Positions 24,058 to 32,496 of a stretch of 50,398 bases of DNA are shown piece by piece. A program made the position numbers and the translations under genes. The notes under the pieces were generated by a model. The model did no database searches. It was not told the origin of the DNA and worked only from the letters and a program-made list of their open reading frames with translations. The DNA comes from Devosia sp. (GTDB lineage: Bacteria > Pseudomonadota > Alphaproteobacteria > Rhizobiales > Devosiaceae): positions 1 through 50,398 of the forward strand of contig NZ_JAQGJV010000091.1 of NCBI RefSeq assembly GCF_028290435.1, given 5' to 3'. How positions within the stretch are numbered: position 1 is the first letter of the stretch; each line of letters starts with the position of its first letter.

Positions 24058-25115
24058 GCGAAGCGACGTGCATGGGGACCGGCACGCAAGTGTCGGCCCC
24101 CCTGGCCCAGACCGAAGACACTGGTACGGCAGCATTTGCCGCCACCCATCCGACCCCGGCCGAGGCGCGGCCCCTGGCCGTGCGCGTGGCCGCAATCCAC
24201 CAGGTCGCCGAGACGATCCGCGCGGTGGAACTGGTCGCGGCCGACGGCAAGGCCCTGCCCGGTTTTACGGCCGGCGCGCACATCAATCTCAAATTACCCG
24301 GCGATCTCAGCCGCTCCTATTCGCTGACCAACGGCCCGCAAACGCGGGATCGTTATACCATTGCGGTCAACCGCGACCTCGCCAGCCGGGGTGGCTCGGC
24401 CTATGTGGTGGACAAGCTGGCTGTGGGCGAAGAGCTGCTGGTTGATCCGCCGCACAACACCTTCCCGCTTGTCGAGGACGCCGAACTCAGCGCCTTCTTC
24501 GCGGGCGGCATTGGCATTACCCCGATCCTGGCGATGATCCGGCAGCTCGAAGCTTTGGGCCGGCCGTGGAAACTGTTTTACGCCGCCCGCAATCGCACCA
24601 GCGCCGCCTTTGTCGACGAGCTGGAAGCGCTCGAGGCGATCACGCCGGGGCGCGTGCACCTGCATTTCGATGCCGAGGCGGGCAAGGTTATGCCGCTGCT
24701 CAAGCTGGCCGCCGGCATTCCCAAGATTGCGCATATCTATTGCTGCGGCCCATCCAAGATGATCGAGGTGTTCAAGGCCTCGGCGGGCTGGCGTCCGGAC
24801 GAGAACGTGCATGTCGAGCATTTCGCCGGCACCAACGCGCGCCCAACCACAGCGTTCGACGTCGAGCTGAAGCGGCGCGGCCTGACCTTCCATGTGCCGG
24901 CCGGCGAAAGCATCATGCAGGTGCTGATGGACAACCACATCCCCGTCGCCCATTCCTGCCGCGAAGGCGTCTGCGGCACCTGCGAGACGCGGGTGCTCGC
25001 CGGCGTGCCCGATCACAAGGATAATGTGCTCTCCTCGCGCGAGCGTGCGTCCAACGAATTGATCATGATCTGCTGCTCGGGCGCCAAAACCGACAAGCTG
25101 GTGCTCGACCTCTAG
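24054..25115 (+). CDS. Phthalate-dioxygenase-reductase-like ferredoxin/flavin reductase
   Basis: The 353-aa protein has an FMN domain (LSRSYSLTNGP, about 80-92), an NAD(P)H domain (FFAGGIGITPILAMIRQLE, then IYCCGPSKM) and a C-terminal plant-type [2Fe-2S] domain with SCREGVCGTCETR and a distal Cys in MICCSG. It passes electrons from NADH to the Rieske oxygenase. The first about 40 residues are an Ala/Pro/Thr-rich extension not typical of the family, and an internal start is possible. The ATGA overlap with the oxygenase gene indicates translational coupling. A terminator follows 27 bp after the stop. Confidence 0.93.
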   Translation: MSEATCMGTGTQVSAPLAQTEDTGTAAFAATHPTPAEARPLAVRVAAIHQVAETIRAVELVAADGKALPGFTAGAHINLKLPGDLSRSYSLTNGPQTRDRYTIAVNRDLASRGGSAYVVDKLAVGEELLVDPPHNTFPLVEDAELSAFFAGGIGITPILAMIRQLEALGRPWKLFYAARNRTSAAFVDELEALEAITPGRVHLHFDAEAGKVMPLLKLAAGIPKIAHIYCCGPSKMIEVFKASAGWRPDENVHVEHFAGTNARPTTAFDVELKRRGLTFHVPAGESIMQVLMDNHIPVAHSCREGVCGTCETRVLAGVPDHKDNVLSSRERASNELIMICCSGAKTDKLVLDL

Positions 25116-25142
25116 CACGCCCCATCAGTGTCGCCTGACCTC

Positions 25143-25173
25143 AACCCGGCGCCTCAAGCGTCGGGTTATTTTT
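25143..25173 (+). terminator. Rho-independent terminator of the nitrilase-oxygenase operon
   Basis: Stem AACCCGGCGC / GCGTCGGGTT (10 bp with one G-U) with loop CTCAA, followed by ATTTTT. It ends the plus-strand operon. Confidence 0.85.
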
Positions 25174-25192
25174 GCCTATATTGCCGTCAAAC

Positions 25193-25226
25193 AAAAAGGC
25201 CCCGGACCTTGGTCCGGAGCCTTTTG
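25193..25226 (-). terminator. Terminator of the ABC transporter 1 operon (bidirectional shape)
   Basis: AAAAGGC-CCCGGACC and GGTCCGG-AGCCTTTT form a long stem with one internal mismatch and a TT loop. On the minus strand the stem is followed by TTTTTG. It lies 22 bp after the permease stop and is back to back with the plus-strand terminator. Confidence 0.85.
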
Positions 25227-25247
25227 TCAGCGTGTGTGTGAGGGCGG

Positions 25248-26081
25248 TTAGCCCTCCCCGGCAATATTGCTGCGTGCCTTCCAGGGGATAAAGAACCGCT
25301 CCATCTGCTCCAGCGTCACAAAAAACAGAACGCCGATCAGCGTGATCAGGATGATGGAGGCGAACTGGCGGGTAATGTCGAAATTGGCGCCCGCGATCAG
25401 GATCAGATAGCCAAGCCCCTTGTCGGCGCCGATGAACTCGGCAACCACGGCACCGATGACCGACAGCACGGTGGCCAGCTTCAGCCCCGCGAAAATGCTC
25501 GGCAGTGCCTGCGGCAGGCGGAACTTCCAGAATGTCTGCAGCCCCGAAGCCCCCATCGAGCGCGCCAGATAGATCATCTCGCGCGACGAGGATTTGAGGC
25601 CCATCACCGAATTGATCACGATCGGAAAGAAAGCCAGGAGGATGACGATGACGATCTTTGGCGTCATGCCATAGCCGAACCAGGTCAGCAGCAACGGCGC
25701 GATCGCCACCTTGGGAACAGTCTGGCTGGCCACGATCAGCGGATAGACGGCTTTCTCCATGGCGCGCGAATAAACGATCATCACCGCCAGCGGCACGCCG
25801 ACAACGACAGCTCCGATAAAGCCGATCAGCACTTCGCTCAGCGTCACCAGGGCATTGGGGAGCAGCCGATGCCAATAGTTGAAGAAGACGGCGCCAATGG
25901 CGCTCGGCGCGGGCAGTATATAGGCTGGCACCTTGCCGATTTGCACCGACAATTCCCAGATCGAGATCAGCACGAGCAAGGTCCAGAGTGCCGGTGGCAC
26001 GGCCATCAGTGCGCGCAGCAGCATATTGGGCTTGGGCACGATCACGGTATCGTCGGTGGTTTCAGCGATGGTCGTGGTCAT
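25248..26081 (-). CDS. ABC transporter permease, NitT/TauT/SsuC type (importer 1)
   Basis: The 277-aa inner-membrane protein has about six helices and the BPD_transp_1 domain. The cytoplasmic coupling loop is MGASGLQTFWKFRLPQALP, the EAA-like motif that contacts the ATPase. It is the last gene of the minus-strand unit binding protein - SDR - ATPase - permease, starting 3 bp after the ATPase stop. The family imports taurine, aliphatic sulfonates, nitrate or pyrimidine/thiamine precursors; the cluster context favours a nitrogen compound. Confidence 0.92.
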   Translation of the reverse strand: MTTTIAETTDDTVIVPKPNMLLRALMAVPPALWTLLVLISIWELSVQIGKVPAYILPAPSAIGAVFFNYWHRLLPNALVTLSEVLIGFIGAVVVGVPLAVMIVYSRAMEKAVYPLIVASQTVPKVAIAPLLLTWFGYGMTPKIVIVILLAFFPIVINSVMGLKSSSREMIYLARSMGASGLQTFWKFRLPQALPSIFAGLKLATVLSVIGAVVAEFIGADKGLGYLILIAGANFDITRQFASIILITLIGVLFFVTLEQMERFFIPWKARSNIAGEG

Positions 26082-26084
26082 GGC

Positions 26085-26903
26085 TCAATACTCCTCACGG
26101 AAGACGCCGAGGCTCTTGAAGATGCCGGTCAGTTCGCGGGTGTAGTCGATGAACTTGGCATCCTCGCGCATCGACAGGCGGCGCGGCCGGGGCAGGTCGA
26201 TATCGATGATCCGCTCGATGCGGCCGGGGCGCGGCGACATGACCACGACGCGATCGCTGAGGAAGATCGCCTCGGTGATCGAGTGGGTGATGAAGAACAC
26301 CGTCATGTCATTATCCGAGCACAGCCGCAGCAGGTCGATCTGCAACTGATCGCGCGTCATGGCGTCCAGCGCGCCAAAGGGCTCGTCCATCAGCAGCAAT
26401 GGTGGCCTGTGCAGCAAGGCGCGGCAGATCGAGACGCGCTGGCGCATGCCACCGGACAGCTCCTTGGGATAGGAATTCTCGAAATCGGTGAGCGACACCA
26501 TCTTGAGCAATTGGCGGGCGCGCTCGCGGGCTTCGGGAATGTTGGATTTGCGGATTTCCGCCTGGATCATGATGTTCTGCAGGGCGCTGCGCCACTCGAG
26601 CAGCACATCCTGCTGGAAGACGATGCCGGCATCGGCATTGGGGCCATCGATGTGCTTCTTGTCGACGTCGATGCGGCCCTTGGTGACGGGCAAAAGGCCC
26701 GACAGCAGCATCAGCAGCGTGCTCTTGCCACAACCGCTCGGCCCCAGGATCGAGACGAACTCGCCCTTCTCGATGCTCAGGTTGATATCCTGCAAGGCCT
26801 GGACCGGGCCTTGGCGACCCTGAAATGTCTTGGACACGCCCGAAATGGAAATGTGAGGTCGCGAGGCGCTTCTGATGGTCTCTGGTGCTGCCATAACGTT
26901 CAT
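26085..26903 (-). CDS. ABC transporter ATP-binding protein, SsuB/TauB type (importer 1)
   Basis: The 272-aa ATPase has Walker A GPSGCGKSTLL, signature LSGGMRQR and Walker B LLLMDEPFGALDAMTRDQ, with the H-loop in FFITHSITEA. It energises import with the permease downstream and the binding protein upstream. ATG 26903 and ATG 26894 are both possible starts; the ribosome-binding site is weak. It follows the SDR gene after 59 bp. Confidence 0.93.
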   Translation of the reverse strand: MNVMAAPETIRSASRPHISISGVSKTFQGRQGPVQALQDINLSIEKGEFVSILGPSGCGKSTLLMLLSGLLPVTKGRIDVDKKHIDGPNADAGIVFQQDVLLEWRSALQNIMIQAEIRKSNIPEARERARQLLKMVSLTDFENSYPKELSGGMRQRVSICRALLHRPPLLLMDEPFGALDAMTRDQLQIDLLRLCSDNDMTVFFITHSITEAIFLSDRVVVMSPRPGRIERIIDIDLPRPRRLSMREDAKFIDYTRELTGIFKSLGVFREEY

Positions 26904-26962
26904 GTGCTGCTGAGTGCCTTTCGGCTCATCTCCCTGGTGCCCGAAGGCAAATGTAATGCCGC

Positions 26963-27748
26963 TCAGACCGAACGGATGGCGCCGCCGTCGACACGCACAA
27001 GGCTGCCCGTGACATAGCCGGCCGGCACCCCGGCCAAGAAGGCCGCAACCGCGCCAAATTCCTCCACCGTGCCATAGCGGCCGGCCGGGATTGTCGCCGC
27101 TGATTCACGGCCGATGTCCGCAACACTTCGCCCGCTGCGCTGTGCTGCCGCGGCATCGAGAGTCTCGGTGCGCGCAGTGGCGATCCGCCCGGGCAACAGC
27201 ACATTGACAGTGACGCCATCCGGCGCGACTTCACCAGCCAGCGTCTTCATGAACCCGACCAGCGTCGAACGCAGGGCATTGGACACAGGCAGATGGGGAA
27301 TGGGTTGGACCACGCCGCTGGACGCGATGGTCAGGATACGGCCCCACTGGCGCTCGCGCATGCCCTTGACCAGCTCGATCGTCAGCGCCAGCACCGGCTT
27401 GACCATGCGGTCGAACTGAATGGCGACATCGTCAGCGCTGGTGACGGAGGGCAGGCCGGGCGGCGGGCCGCCGGTATTATTGACCAGGATATCGACCGGA
27501 CCATTGAGCAGCGCCGCATCGATGATCCGGCGCGGCGCATCGGCATCGGCCAGATCGGCCGGCGCCAGAAAGCAACGGATGCGGTGCTCAGCCGGCAGGG
27601 CGTCGCGAGCCGCGCTCAACCGCTCCGGCGAGCGGGCGCTCAGCGTCACGCATGCGCCCTCGGCAAGCAGGGCGCGGGCGGTGGCGAGACCCAGCCCCTG
27701 GCTGGCGCCCAGAACCAATGCATGCTTGTCGGCTAGTCCCAAATCCAT
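26963..27748 (-). CDS. Short-chain dehydrogenase/reductase, atypical active site (SDR 1)
   Basis: The 261-aa Rossmann-fold oxidoreductase has the nucleotide motif GASQGLG (14-20), NNTGGPPPG in place of NNAG, and ILTIASSGVVQ with the catalytic Ser. The YxxxK pair expected 10-15 residues on is missing; the corresponding segment is PHLPVSNALRSTL, giving S-x3-R. Divergent SDRs with this pattern exist and their chemistry is uncertain. It sits inside the ABC operon, between the binding protein and the ATPase genes, so a role on the imported substrate is inferred. Confidence 0.87.
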   Translation of the reverse strand: MDLGLADKHALVLGASQGLGLATARALLAEGACVTLSARSPERLSAARDALPAEHRIRCFLAPADLADADAPRRIIDAALLNGPVDILVNNTGGPPPGLPSVTSADDVAIQFDRMVKPVLALTIELVKGMRERQWGRILTIASSGVVQPIPHLPVSNALRSTLVGFMKTLAGEVAPDGVTVNVLLPGRIATARTETLDAAAAQRSGRSVADIGRESAATIPAGRYGTVEEFGAVAAFLAGVPAGYVTGSLVRVDGGAIRSV

Positions 27749-27775
27749 TGGTCGTTCCTAAATAGGCTGAAAGAC

Positions 27776-27807
27776 GGTCGGGTGGTGCCGGCCGGCACCA
27801 CCCGACC
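27776..27807 (-). terminator. Perfect 32-nt palindrome between binding protein 1 and SDR 1
   Basis: A perfect 16-bp inverted repeat (left arm GGTCGGGTGGTGCCGG) starts 9 bp after the binding-protein stop. There is no good T-tract beyond it on the minus strand, so it is probably a stabilising or partially terminating hairpin that gives more binding protein than downstream products. The same design is found after binding protein 2 (34034-34064). Confidence 0.7.
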
Positions 27808-27816
27808 CATTTGGAC

Positions 27817-28821
27817 TTACTCGGTTGGCAGATAGCTGCCGTTGTAGATCGAGTCTGGCGTCAGGCCCGGCTTCATGCCACTGTACTTTTCCAGCAGCGA
27901 GATGGTTAGCGCCACGTCGGCGGGTGCAACCCAGCCATAGGGCTTACCCTCTGAAGCGGCGGTGTGCTCGTATTTGGGCATCACGGCCATCTCGGCCTTG
28001 ATGCCGTCTTCACTGGAGTCGGGACGCGCTTCCATGAAGATCGCCAGCGCACCGGCCGGATCGGCCGCGGTATCAGCCTTGCCTTTTTCAAGCGCCGCGA
28101 GGAAACCCTTCACCTGCGCTTCGTGGCTGGCCAAGTAATCCTTACGCAGAATGACGCTCGAACCCAGCACGTTCACGCCATAGTCGGCAAACACGATTGG
28201 CGGATTGATCGGCGCCATCGCAGCGATCTTGTCGCCATCCGGATTGGCCCAGCCGCTAATGAAGTCGACGTCGCCCTTGAGCAATGCAACCCGATCGCCG
28301 CCGCCGCCAATGGTGATGATTTCGACCTTACTCAGGTCCACGTCCGTGGCTTCCGCAAAGGCCTTGATCATCGAGTCTTCGAACCCGCCGGCGTCGATGC
28401 CGAGGCGCTTGCCTTCGATATCCTTGGGCGCCTTGATGCCTGAAGTCTCGAGCGCAATGATCGAGCTGGGGTCTTTCTGCAGCAAGCCCGCAACGGCAAT
28501 GATGGTGTCGGCGCCCGCCGCCTGCTGGGCCTGGGCCAAAGCCCCGAGTCCCGCAATGCCGATCTGGAAGTCGCCAGAACCGATTGCAGAGATCGTACCC
28601 GTCGAGCCATTGCCGTCGACGATCTCGACGTCGAGCCCCGCATCCTTGAAATACCCCTTGGACGCCGCAACGAACAGGGGCACGTCGACGCCACCAGCGA
28701 TCCAGGCAAGGCGCAGGCTAACCTTTTCGAGATTCTGTGCGGCAGCTTGCGACAGGCTCGTTGCGCTGAGCAGCGCGACACTCAAGAGCGGCACAAAAGC
28801 GCGCATCAAACTGTGTTTCAT
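27817..28821 (-). CDS. ABC substrate-binding protein, NMT1/SsuA type (importer 1)
   Basis: The 334-aa periplasmic protein has the signal peptide MKHSLMRAFVPLLSVALLS and cleavage near SQAAAQ. Family segments are VSLRLAWIAGGVDVPLFVAASKGYFKDAG and GSGDFQIGIAGL. NMT1/THI5-like binding proteins commonly recognise N-heterocycles, thiamine precursors, sulfonates or nitrate. ATG 28821 is preferred because GGGGA lies 5-6 bp upstream and the signal peptide starts there; the frame extends further but would cover site D. First gene of the importer 1 operon. Confidence 0.92.
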   Translation of the reverse strand: MKHSLMRAFVPLLSVALLSATSLSQAAAQNLEKVSLRLAWIAGGVDVPLFVAASKGYFKDAGLDVEIVDGNGSTGTISAIGSGDFQIGIAGLGALAQAQQAAGADTIIAVAGLLQKDPSSIIALETSGIKAPKDIEGKRLGIDAGGFEDSMIKAFAEATDVDLSKVEIITIGGGGDRVALLKGDVDFISGWANPDGDKIAAMAPINPPIVFADYGVNVLGSSVILRKDYLASHEAQVKGFLAALEKGKADTAADPAGALAIFMEARPDSSEDGIKAEMAVMPKYEHTAASEGKPYGWVAPADVALTISLLEKYSGMKPGLTPDSIYNGSYLPTE

Positions 28822-28850
28822 TTGTTTCCCCGTAATGGCCATTTCTTGTC

Positions 28851-28882
28851 TGGCATTCTGACGGTATGCCAAGGGAATATCA
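28851..28882. promoter_or_regulatory. Operator-like site D (three units)
   Basis: Three 10-bp units in 11-bp register: TGGCATTCTG (28851-28860), CGGTATGCCA (28862-28871) and GGGAATATCA (28873-28882). It is 30 bp upstream of the binding-protein 1 start. The first two units on the reverse strand match site A at 18 of 21 positions. Confidence 0.65.
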
Positions 28883-29012
28883 GAAGTCAATTGACTTGTC
28901 GTATTGCTGGGCATGTCAAAAATGGTGGTCAAAAAATGGGCACAATGGCAAGGGCATCACGGTGACGTATTTTATAACCCTTTGAAATTGCTGACTAACA
29001 AATTTGTCGCAG

Positions 29013-30584
29013 TTATCGCCCGTTCAGTTTGTACCAGGGCTCCGTCGGCTCAAGCGTCCAGTCGCGGTAAAAGTTTTCTAGATGCGGCAGTAGGCGGCGC
29101 GACAAACTGGCACGAGCCAACTCGTCCGGACGCGCTGGCCGGTTGAGGTCGGCGGCGAGCCTGGCCATGGTCTCGTCGCGGTCGACAAAGGTGAACTTGC
29201 CTTCGCGATAGACGATACGCCCATCGATCATGGTGGCCGTTACGTGCTCGCTCTTGGCCCGGTGAATCAGGACCTGCAAAGGCGAGGTGTCAGTGGAAGT
29301 AAAGGGCGCCGTCATCTTGCGGTAATCCAGAACGACGAGATCGGCTCGCTTGCCGACTGCGAGGCTGCCGATTTCGTCGCCGAAGCCGATCGATCGCGCG
29401 CCGTTCTCCGTGGCCATGCGGAAGATCTGCGCTGGCGTCAGCGGCTTTTCGTACAGCCCGGGCACCGCGTGCAGATGCTTGACCAGTCGCATTTCCTGCA
29501 GCATGTCGCGGTCATCATTGAGACCGGCTTCGTCGATCCCCAGCGACACCGGAATGCCGCGCCGGACAAATTCCGTGACCGGCGCGATGCCGCTGCGCAA
29601 ACGCAAATTGGAGCTGGCATTGTGGCAGATGCAAACGCCGTGGCGGTGGATCAGGTCGAGGTCGCCCTCGCTGACCCAAGTGCCGTGCCCCAGGGTCAGG
29701 TGCGACCCGAGAAAGCCGATATCGGCCAGATGGGCCACCGATGACTTGCCGAAGCGCCGGCGCGAGAACTCCTTCTGGTATAGCGTCTCCGACAGGTGCA
29801 AGTGGACGCCCATGCCATATTTGTTGGCCCACTCGCTGGTGAGCGTCAGCAAGCGGTCCGATGCACGCTCCAGGTTGATCGGCGCGAGCCATAGGCGCAC
29901 CAGCGGATCGGCTTTGCCGCCGAATTGCTCGAGCATGGGCACCAGGTAGTCGGTTTCGAAATCTTCCAGACGAAAATGATGCCGCGCCATGGCCGCCCGC
30001 GCGTCGGCTGCGAGGTCTGGCGGCAGCGTGGCAATGAAGATATCGTCTTCTGCATAGACCAGCCGGTGCTGGTCGCGATTGCAGAATGCGTAGCTGACGC
30101 GCAGGCCGATATCGCGATAGGCGGCGAGCACTGCACGTGCTTCGTCGGGCCAGGCGCTTACGGGCGCGGGACGCATGCGACCCAGATGCTGGACCGCCGT
30201 TACGCCCGAGGCGATGTGCTCGAACGCCGAATACAGCGTATCGAGGTAGGGATCGACGGTGCGATGGCGCATCTGGTGGGTCAGCCAGAGTTCCAGGGGC
30301 AAATCCGGACTACCCATCTGGATCGGCGTCATGCCGATATGATGGTGACCGTCGACCAGCCCCGGAATGACCAGGCTGTCGGGCGAACCGACAACCTCGA
30401 CATCGCCATGGCGCGCCGAGAGTTCAGCAAAGGGGCCGATCTCGGCAATCCGGCCATCCACTTGCAGGATGGCGCCGTCGTTCAGGGTTTCGACACTGTC
30501 GTCGTCGATCGCCCGCAGCAGCAGGTGGCGACCGCGGACGAGGGATCGCCCGGCGGGCGTCCCCAATGCCCCTGAAGCGATCAT
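29013..30584 (-). CDS. Amidohydrolase, cytosine-deaminase/chlorohydrolase type
   Basis: The 523-aa metal-dependent hydrolase has the HxH motif in LVDGHHHIG, the mid-barrel His in HLHLSE, and the later pairs GHGTWV and GIDEAGLNDD with the catalytic Asp. GSLAVGKRADLVVLDY marks the C-terminal beta-sandwich. Members deaminate or dechlorinate N-heterocycles (guanine, cytosine, S-adenosylhomocysteine, triazines). The C-terminal extension of about 60 aa is unusual. The ATG overlaps the nitrilase 2 stop by 4 bp (ATGA), so the two are coupled. Confidence 0.9.
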   Translation of the reverse strand: MIASGALGTPAGRSLVRGRHLLLRAIDDDSVETLNDGAILQVDGRIAEIGPFAELSARHGDVEVVGSPDSLVIPGLVDGHHHIGMTPIQMGSPDLPLELWLTHQMRHRTVDPYLDTLYSAFEHIASGVTAVQHLGRMRPAPVSAWPDEARAVLAAYRDIGLRVSYAFCNRDQHRLVYAEDDIFIATLPPDLAADARAAMARHHFRLEDFETDYLVPMLEQFGGKADPLVRLWLAPINLERASDRLLTLTSEWANKYGMGVHLHLSETLYQKEFSRRRFGKSSVAHLADIGFLGSHLTLGHGTWVSEGDLDLIHRHGVCICHNASSNLRLRSGIAPVTEFVRRGIPVSLGIDEAGLNDDRDMLQEMRLVKHLHAVPGLYEKPLTPAQIFRMATENGARSIGFGDEIGSLAVGKRADLVVLDYRKMTAPFTSTDTSPLQVLIHRAKSEHVTATMIDGRIVYREGKFTFVDRDETMARLAADLNRPARPDELARASLSRRLLPHLENFYRDWTLEPTEPWYKLNGR

Positions 30585-31606
30585 TGCGGGCGCAGGATGC
30601 CGGCCTTGGTGGCGTTGGCAAGCGCCTGGTTATGGACCGGCACCAGGTCGGCAGCGGTTTCGATCGGCTGGTCGGCAAGGGCGTTGGCGGGGTAGAGTTC
30701 CGCCGCCTCGAAGTACGATTTGTACATCGCCATGCGTGTTCGCAGCAGGCCATTGCCCATGCCGGTATCGCGACGCGCCCGCTGCAGGGCGTCCACGTCG
30801 ATTACGGCGCTGCAGGCAATGCTTTCCTTGTCGCCGTGCTCAAATGCTACGTAATTGCCGTTGTAGTCCACGATCTGGGAATGGCCGCCGCGCTCGGTGT
30901 CCGAGAAGCCGATGCTGCCGGAAATATTTGTGCTGATCAGGTAGCACATGTTTTCAGCGGCACGGCAAATCTTGGCAGCGTCAGCACGAGCATTGGCGGG
31001 CTCGTTGGACGGGTGGAGCAGAATTTCAGCGCCGCGGAGCATGAACACACGCGACAGTTCCGGTACCGCCACTTCGCCGCAGGGGAAGATCGCCATGCGG
31101 CCCAGCTCGGTATCGACCACCGGGAAAATGCCGTCCTCGCCATAAGCCTCGCGGTATTGGTCGAGGATATCATGAGGAGAGGTCCAGCTCGCGGTGTTGA
31201 TACGGCGGTAGCGCAGGATCACCTCGCCTTTCGGGCCGAGCAGGAAGGACGAGTTGAAATACCGGTCCGGCCACTTCGGATCGACCTCGAAGTGGTTGCC
31301 CGCGATATAGATTTTGAATTTCCGCGCGATGTTGGCCAGCCGATCGGTGATCGGACCGGGAATGCTGGCGCAGGCACGCTCGATCCATTCGCTGACCGGG
31401 GCGGCGCGGGGCGGACCCTGGAAAGCAAATTCAGGCAGGACAACCAGCTTTGGTGGCGTCGGGCCAGAGCAGGCCTCATCGATCTTGGCGATGGCATTGA
31501 CCAGGTTGGCCTCGATGATCGCCCATGTCTCGGCCTTGGTCGTGGCGTTGCTCGCCACTTTGCTGTCGATCTGGATGCATGTGGCGCGCCAGGGGGTGAT
31601 GGCCAT
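30581..31606 (-). CDS. Nitrilase-superfamily carbon-nitrogen hydrolase (copy 2)
   Basis: The 341-aa enzyme is clearly paralogous to the copy at 21646-22719: shared segments include PWRAT, PEFAFQGPP and ACASIPGPITDRL. Catalytic Glu is in VVLPEFA and the nucleophile Cys in IFPCGEVAVPE. The lysine position again reads Arg (RYRRINTAS). The start is ATG 31606 with GGAG upstream; the longer frame from 31687 would run across operator-like site E. First gene of a two-gene unit with the cytosine-deaminase-like amidohydrolase. Confidence 0.9.
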   Translation of the reverse strand: MAITPWRATCIQIDSKVASNATTKAETWAIIEANLVNAIAKIDEACSGPTPPKLVVLPEFAFQGPPRAAPVSEWIERACASIPGPITDRLANIARKFKIYIAGNHFEVDPKWPDRYFNSSFLLGPKGEVILRYRRINTASWTSPHDILDQYREAYGEDGIFPVVDTELGRMAIFPCGEVAVPELSRVFMLRGAEILLHPSNEPANARADAAKICRAAENMCYLISTNISGSIGFSDTERGGHSQIVDYNGNYVAFEHGDKESIACSAVIDVDALQRARRDTGMGNGLLRTRMAMYKSYFEAAELYPANALADQPIETAADLVPVHNQALANATKAGILRPQ

Positions 31607-31637
31607 GTCGGTCTCCGCTAAGTGGGCGATTGCAATA

Positions 31638-31662
31638 ATTGGTGTTCCAATGGAATACCAAT
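31638..31662. promoter_or_regulatory. Operator-like site E, 25-bp near-palindrome
   Basis: Units TGGTGTTCCA (31640-31649) and TGGAATACCA (31651-31660) are inverted around A31650, giving a 25-bp symmetric element with only one mismatched base pair besides the centre. It lies 32 bp upstream of the nitrilase 2 start. It is the clearest case of two inverted full units. Confidence 0.65.
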
Positions 31663-31698
31663 GGCACGCGACGGTCAAGCTGGTCATTATGGCTAATA

Positions 31699-31721
31699 AA
31701 TATGATTATAATAATCATATT
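31699..31721. repeat. Perfect 23-bp AT-rich palindrome
   Basis: Arms ATATGATTAT and ATAATCATAT around a single A, extended by one A-T pair on each side. It sits between the divergent nitrilase 2 and GntR copy 2 genes, in the most AT-rich patch of the cluster. It differs from the TGGTATACCA element, so it could bind another regulator or be a promoter-region structure. Confidence 0.75.
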
Positions 31722-31735
31722 ATATCGCTGCGCTG

Positions 31736-31764
31736 TTGACATTTGGTATATCGATGGTCTACCG
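31736..31764 (+). promoter_or_regulatory. Operator-like site F with TTGACA
   Basis: TTGACA at 31736-31741 resembles a -35 element. It is followed at once by TGGTATATCG (31744-31753) and TGGTCTACCG (31755-31764), again in 11-bp register. The site lies between the likely -35 and the start of GntR copy 2, a normal place for autorepression. The -10 is not obvious. Confidence 0.55.
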
Positions 31765-31801
31765 GCAGGAGGAAGCGAGGACCAAGGTCTTGAACGTCAC
31801 A

Positions 31802-32482
31802 ATGGAAGTCGTGGTCCCGGACCGCGCGATAAGCGTTACTGGCGATGTCAGCCTCAGTGACTTTGCCTACAAGCAAATTCTCGAGCTTCTGCTCTCGGGG
31901 CGGTTACAGGCCGGCGCGGTGCTGCAGGAGCGCAAGCTGGCGGAGATGCTTTCGATCTCGCGAACCCCGGTGCGTGAAGCGCTCGGCCGCCTGGAAGCCG
32001 AGTCGCTGGTCTCTCGCCGACATGGCCGCATGCTTGTGGTCGCCGACGTCAGTGTCGAAAGTTATGTCAACCTGCTCGATATGAGACGCATTCTCGAGGT
32101 AGAGGCCGCAGCCCGCGCCACGGGCCGGCTTTCGGCCGACACGGCGCAGGCAGTCATGAAGGCCATCGATGATCTGGTGCATGTCAGCGAGATCACGGCG
32201 GCCCATCACTGGGCGGTCGATGAAATGGTGCATGGCACCATCGCCGAGGCGGCCGGAAATCCCTTGGTGGTTGCAACCATCCGCGACTTGCGGCGCCGTA
32301 CCCACTTGTTCAACACATCGCGCATTCCCCATCGGCTGCTGTCTGGTGCGTCCGAACACATGGACCTTCTGAACGCTGTCGCGGGAAGCGATCCCGAACT
32401 GTCGCGACGCCTCATGGGCGAGCATCTCGATCACGTGCGCGACGCCATCATCGATTTCATTCTGGGCCGACGCCGCTCTTGA
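31802..32482 (+). CDS. GntR-family regulator, FCD subfamily (copy 2)
   Basis: The 226-aa protein has a winged helix (KLAEMLSISRTPVREALGRLEAESLV) and an FCD ligand domain (DMRRILEVEAAARATG, VDEMVHGTIAEAAGN, then GEHLDHVRDAI). The recognition-helix region is almost identical to copy 1, so both probably read the same operator. The start is uncertain: ATG 31802 gives an N-terminus as long as copy 1, while TTG 31790 and ATG 31754 are in frame upstream, the latter overlapping site F. It is followed by a ruined transporter gene. Confidence 0.9.
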   Translation: MEVVVPDRAISVTGDVSLSDFAYKQILELLLSGRLQAGAVLQERKLAEMLSISRTPVREALGRLEAESLVSRRHGRMLVVADVSVESYVNLLDMRRILEVEAAARATGRLSADTAQAVMKAIDDLVHVSEITAAHHWAVDEMVHGTIAEAAGNPLVVATIRDLRRRTHLFNTSRIPHRLLSGASEHMDLLNAVAGSDPELSRRLMGEHLDHVRDAIIDFILGRRRS

Positions 32483-32496
32483 TCGCGAGGCCCAAC

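Noticed and set aside
21634..24195. An 853-aa open frame on the minus strand
   Set aside because: It lies antisense to the well-supported nitrilase and Rieske genes, has His/Arg/Gly/Ala-rich composition typical of the shadow frame in GC-rich DNA, and matches no family.
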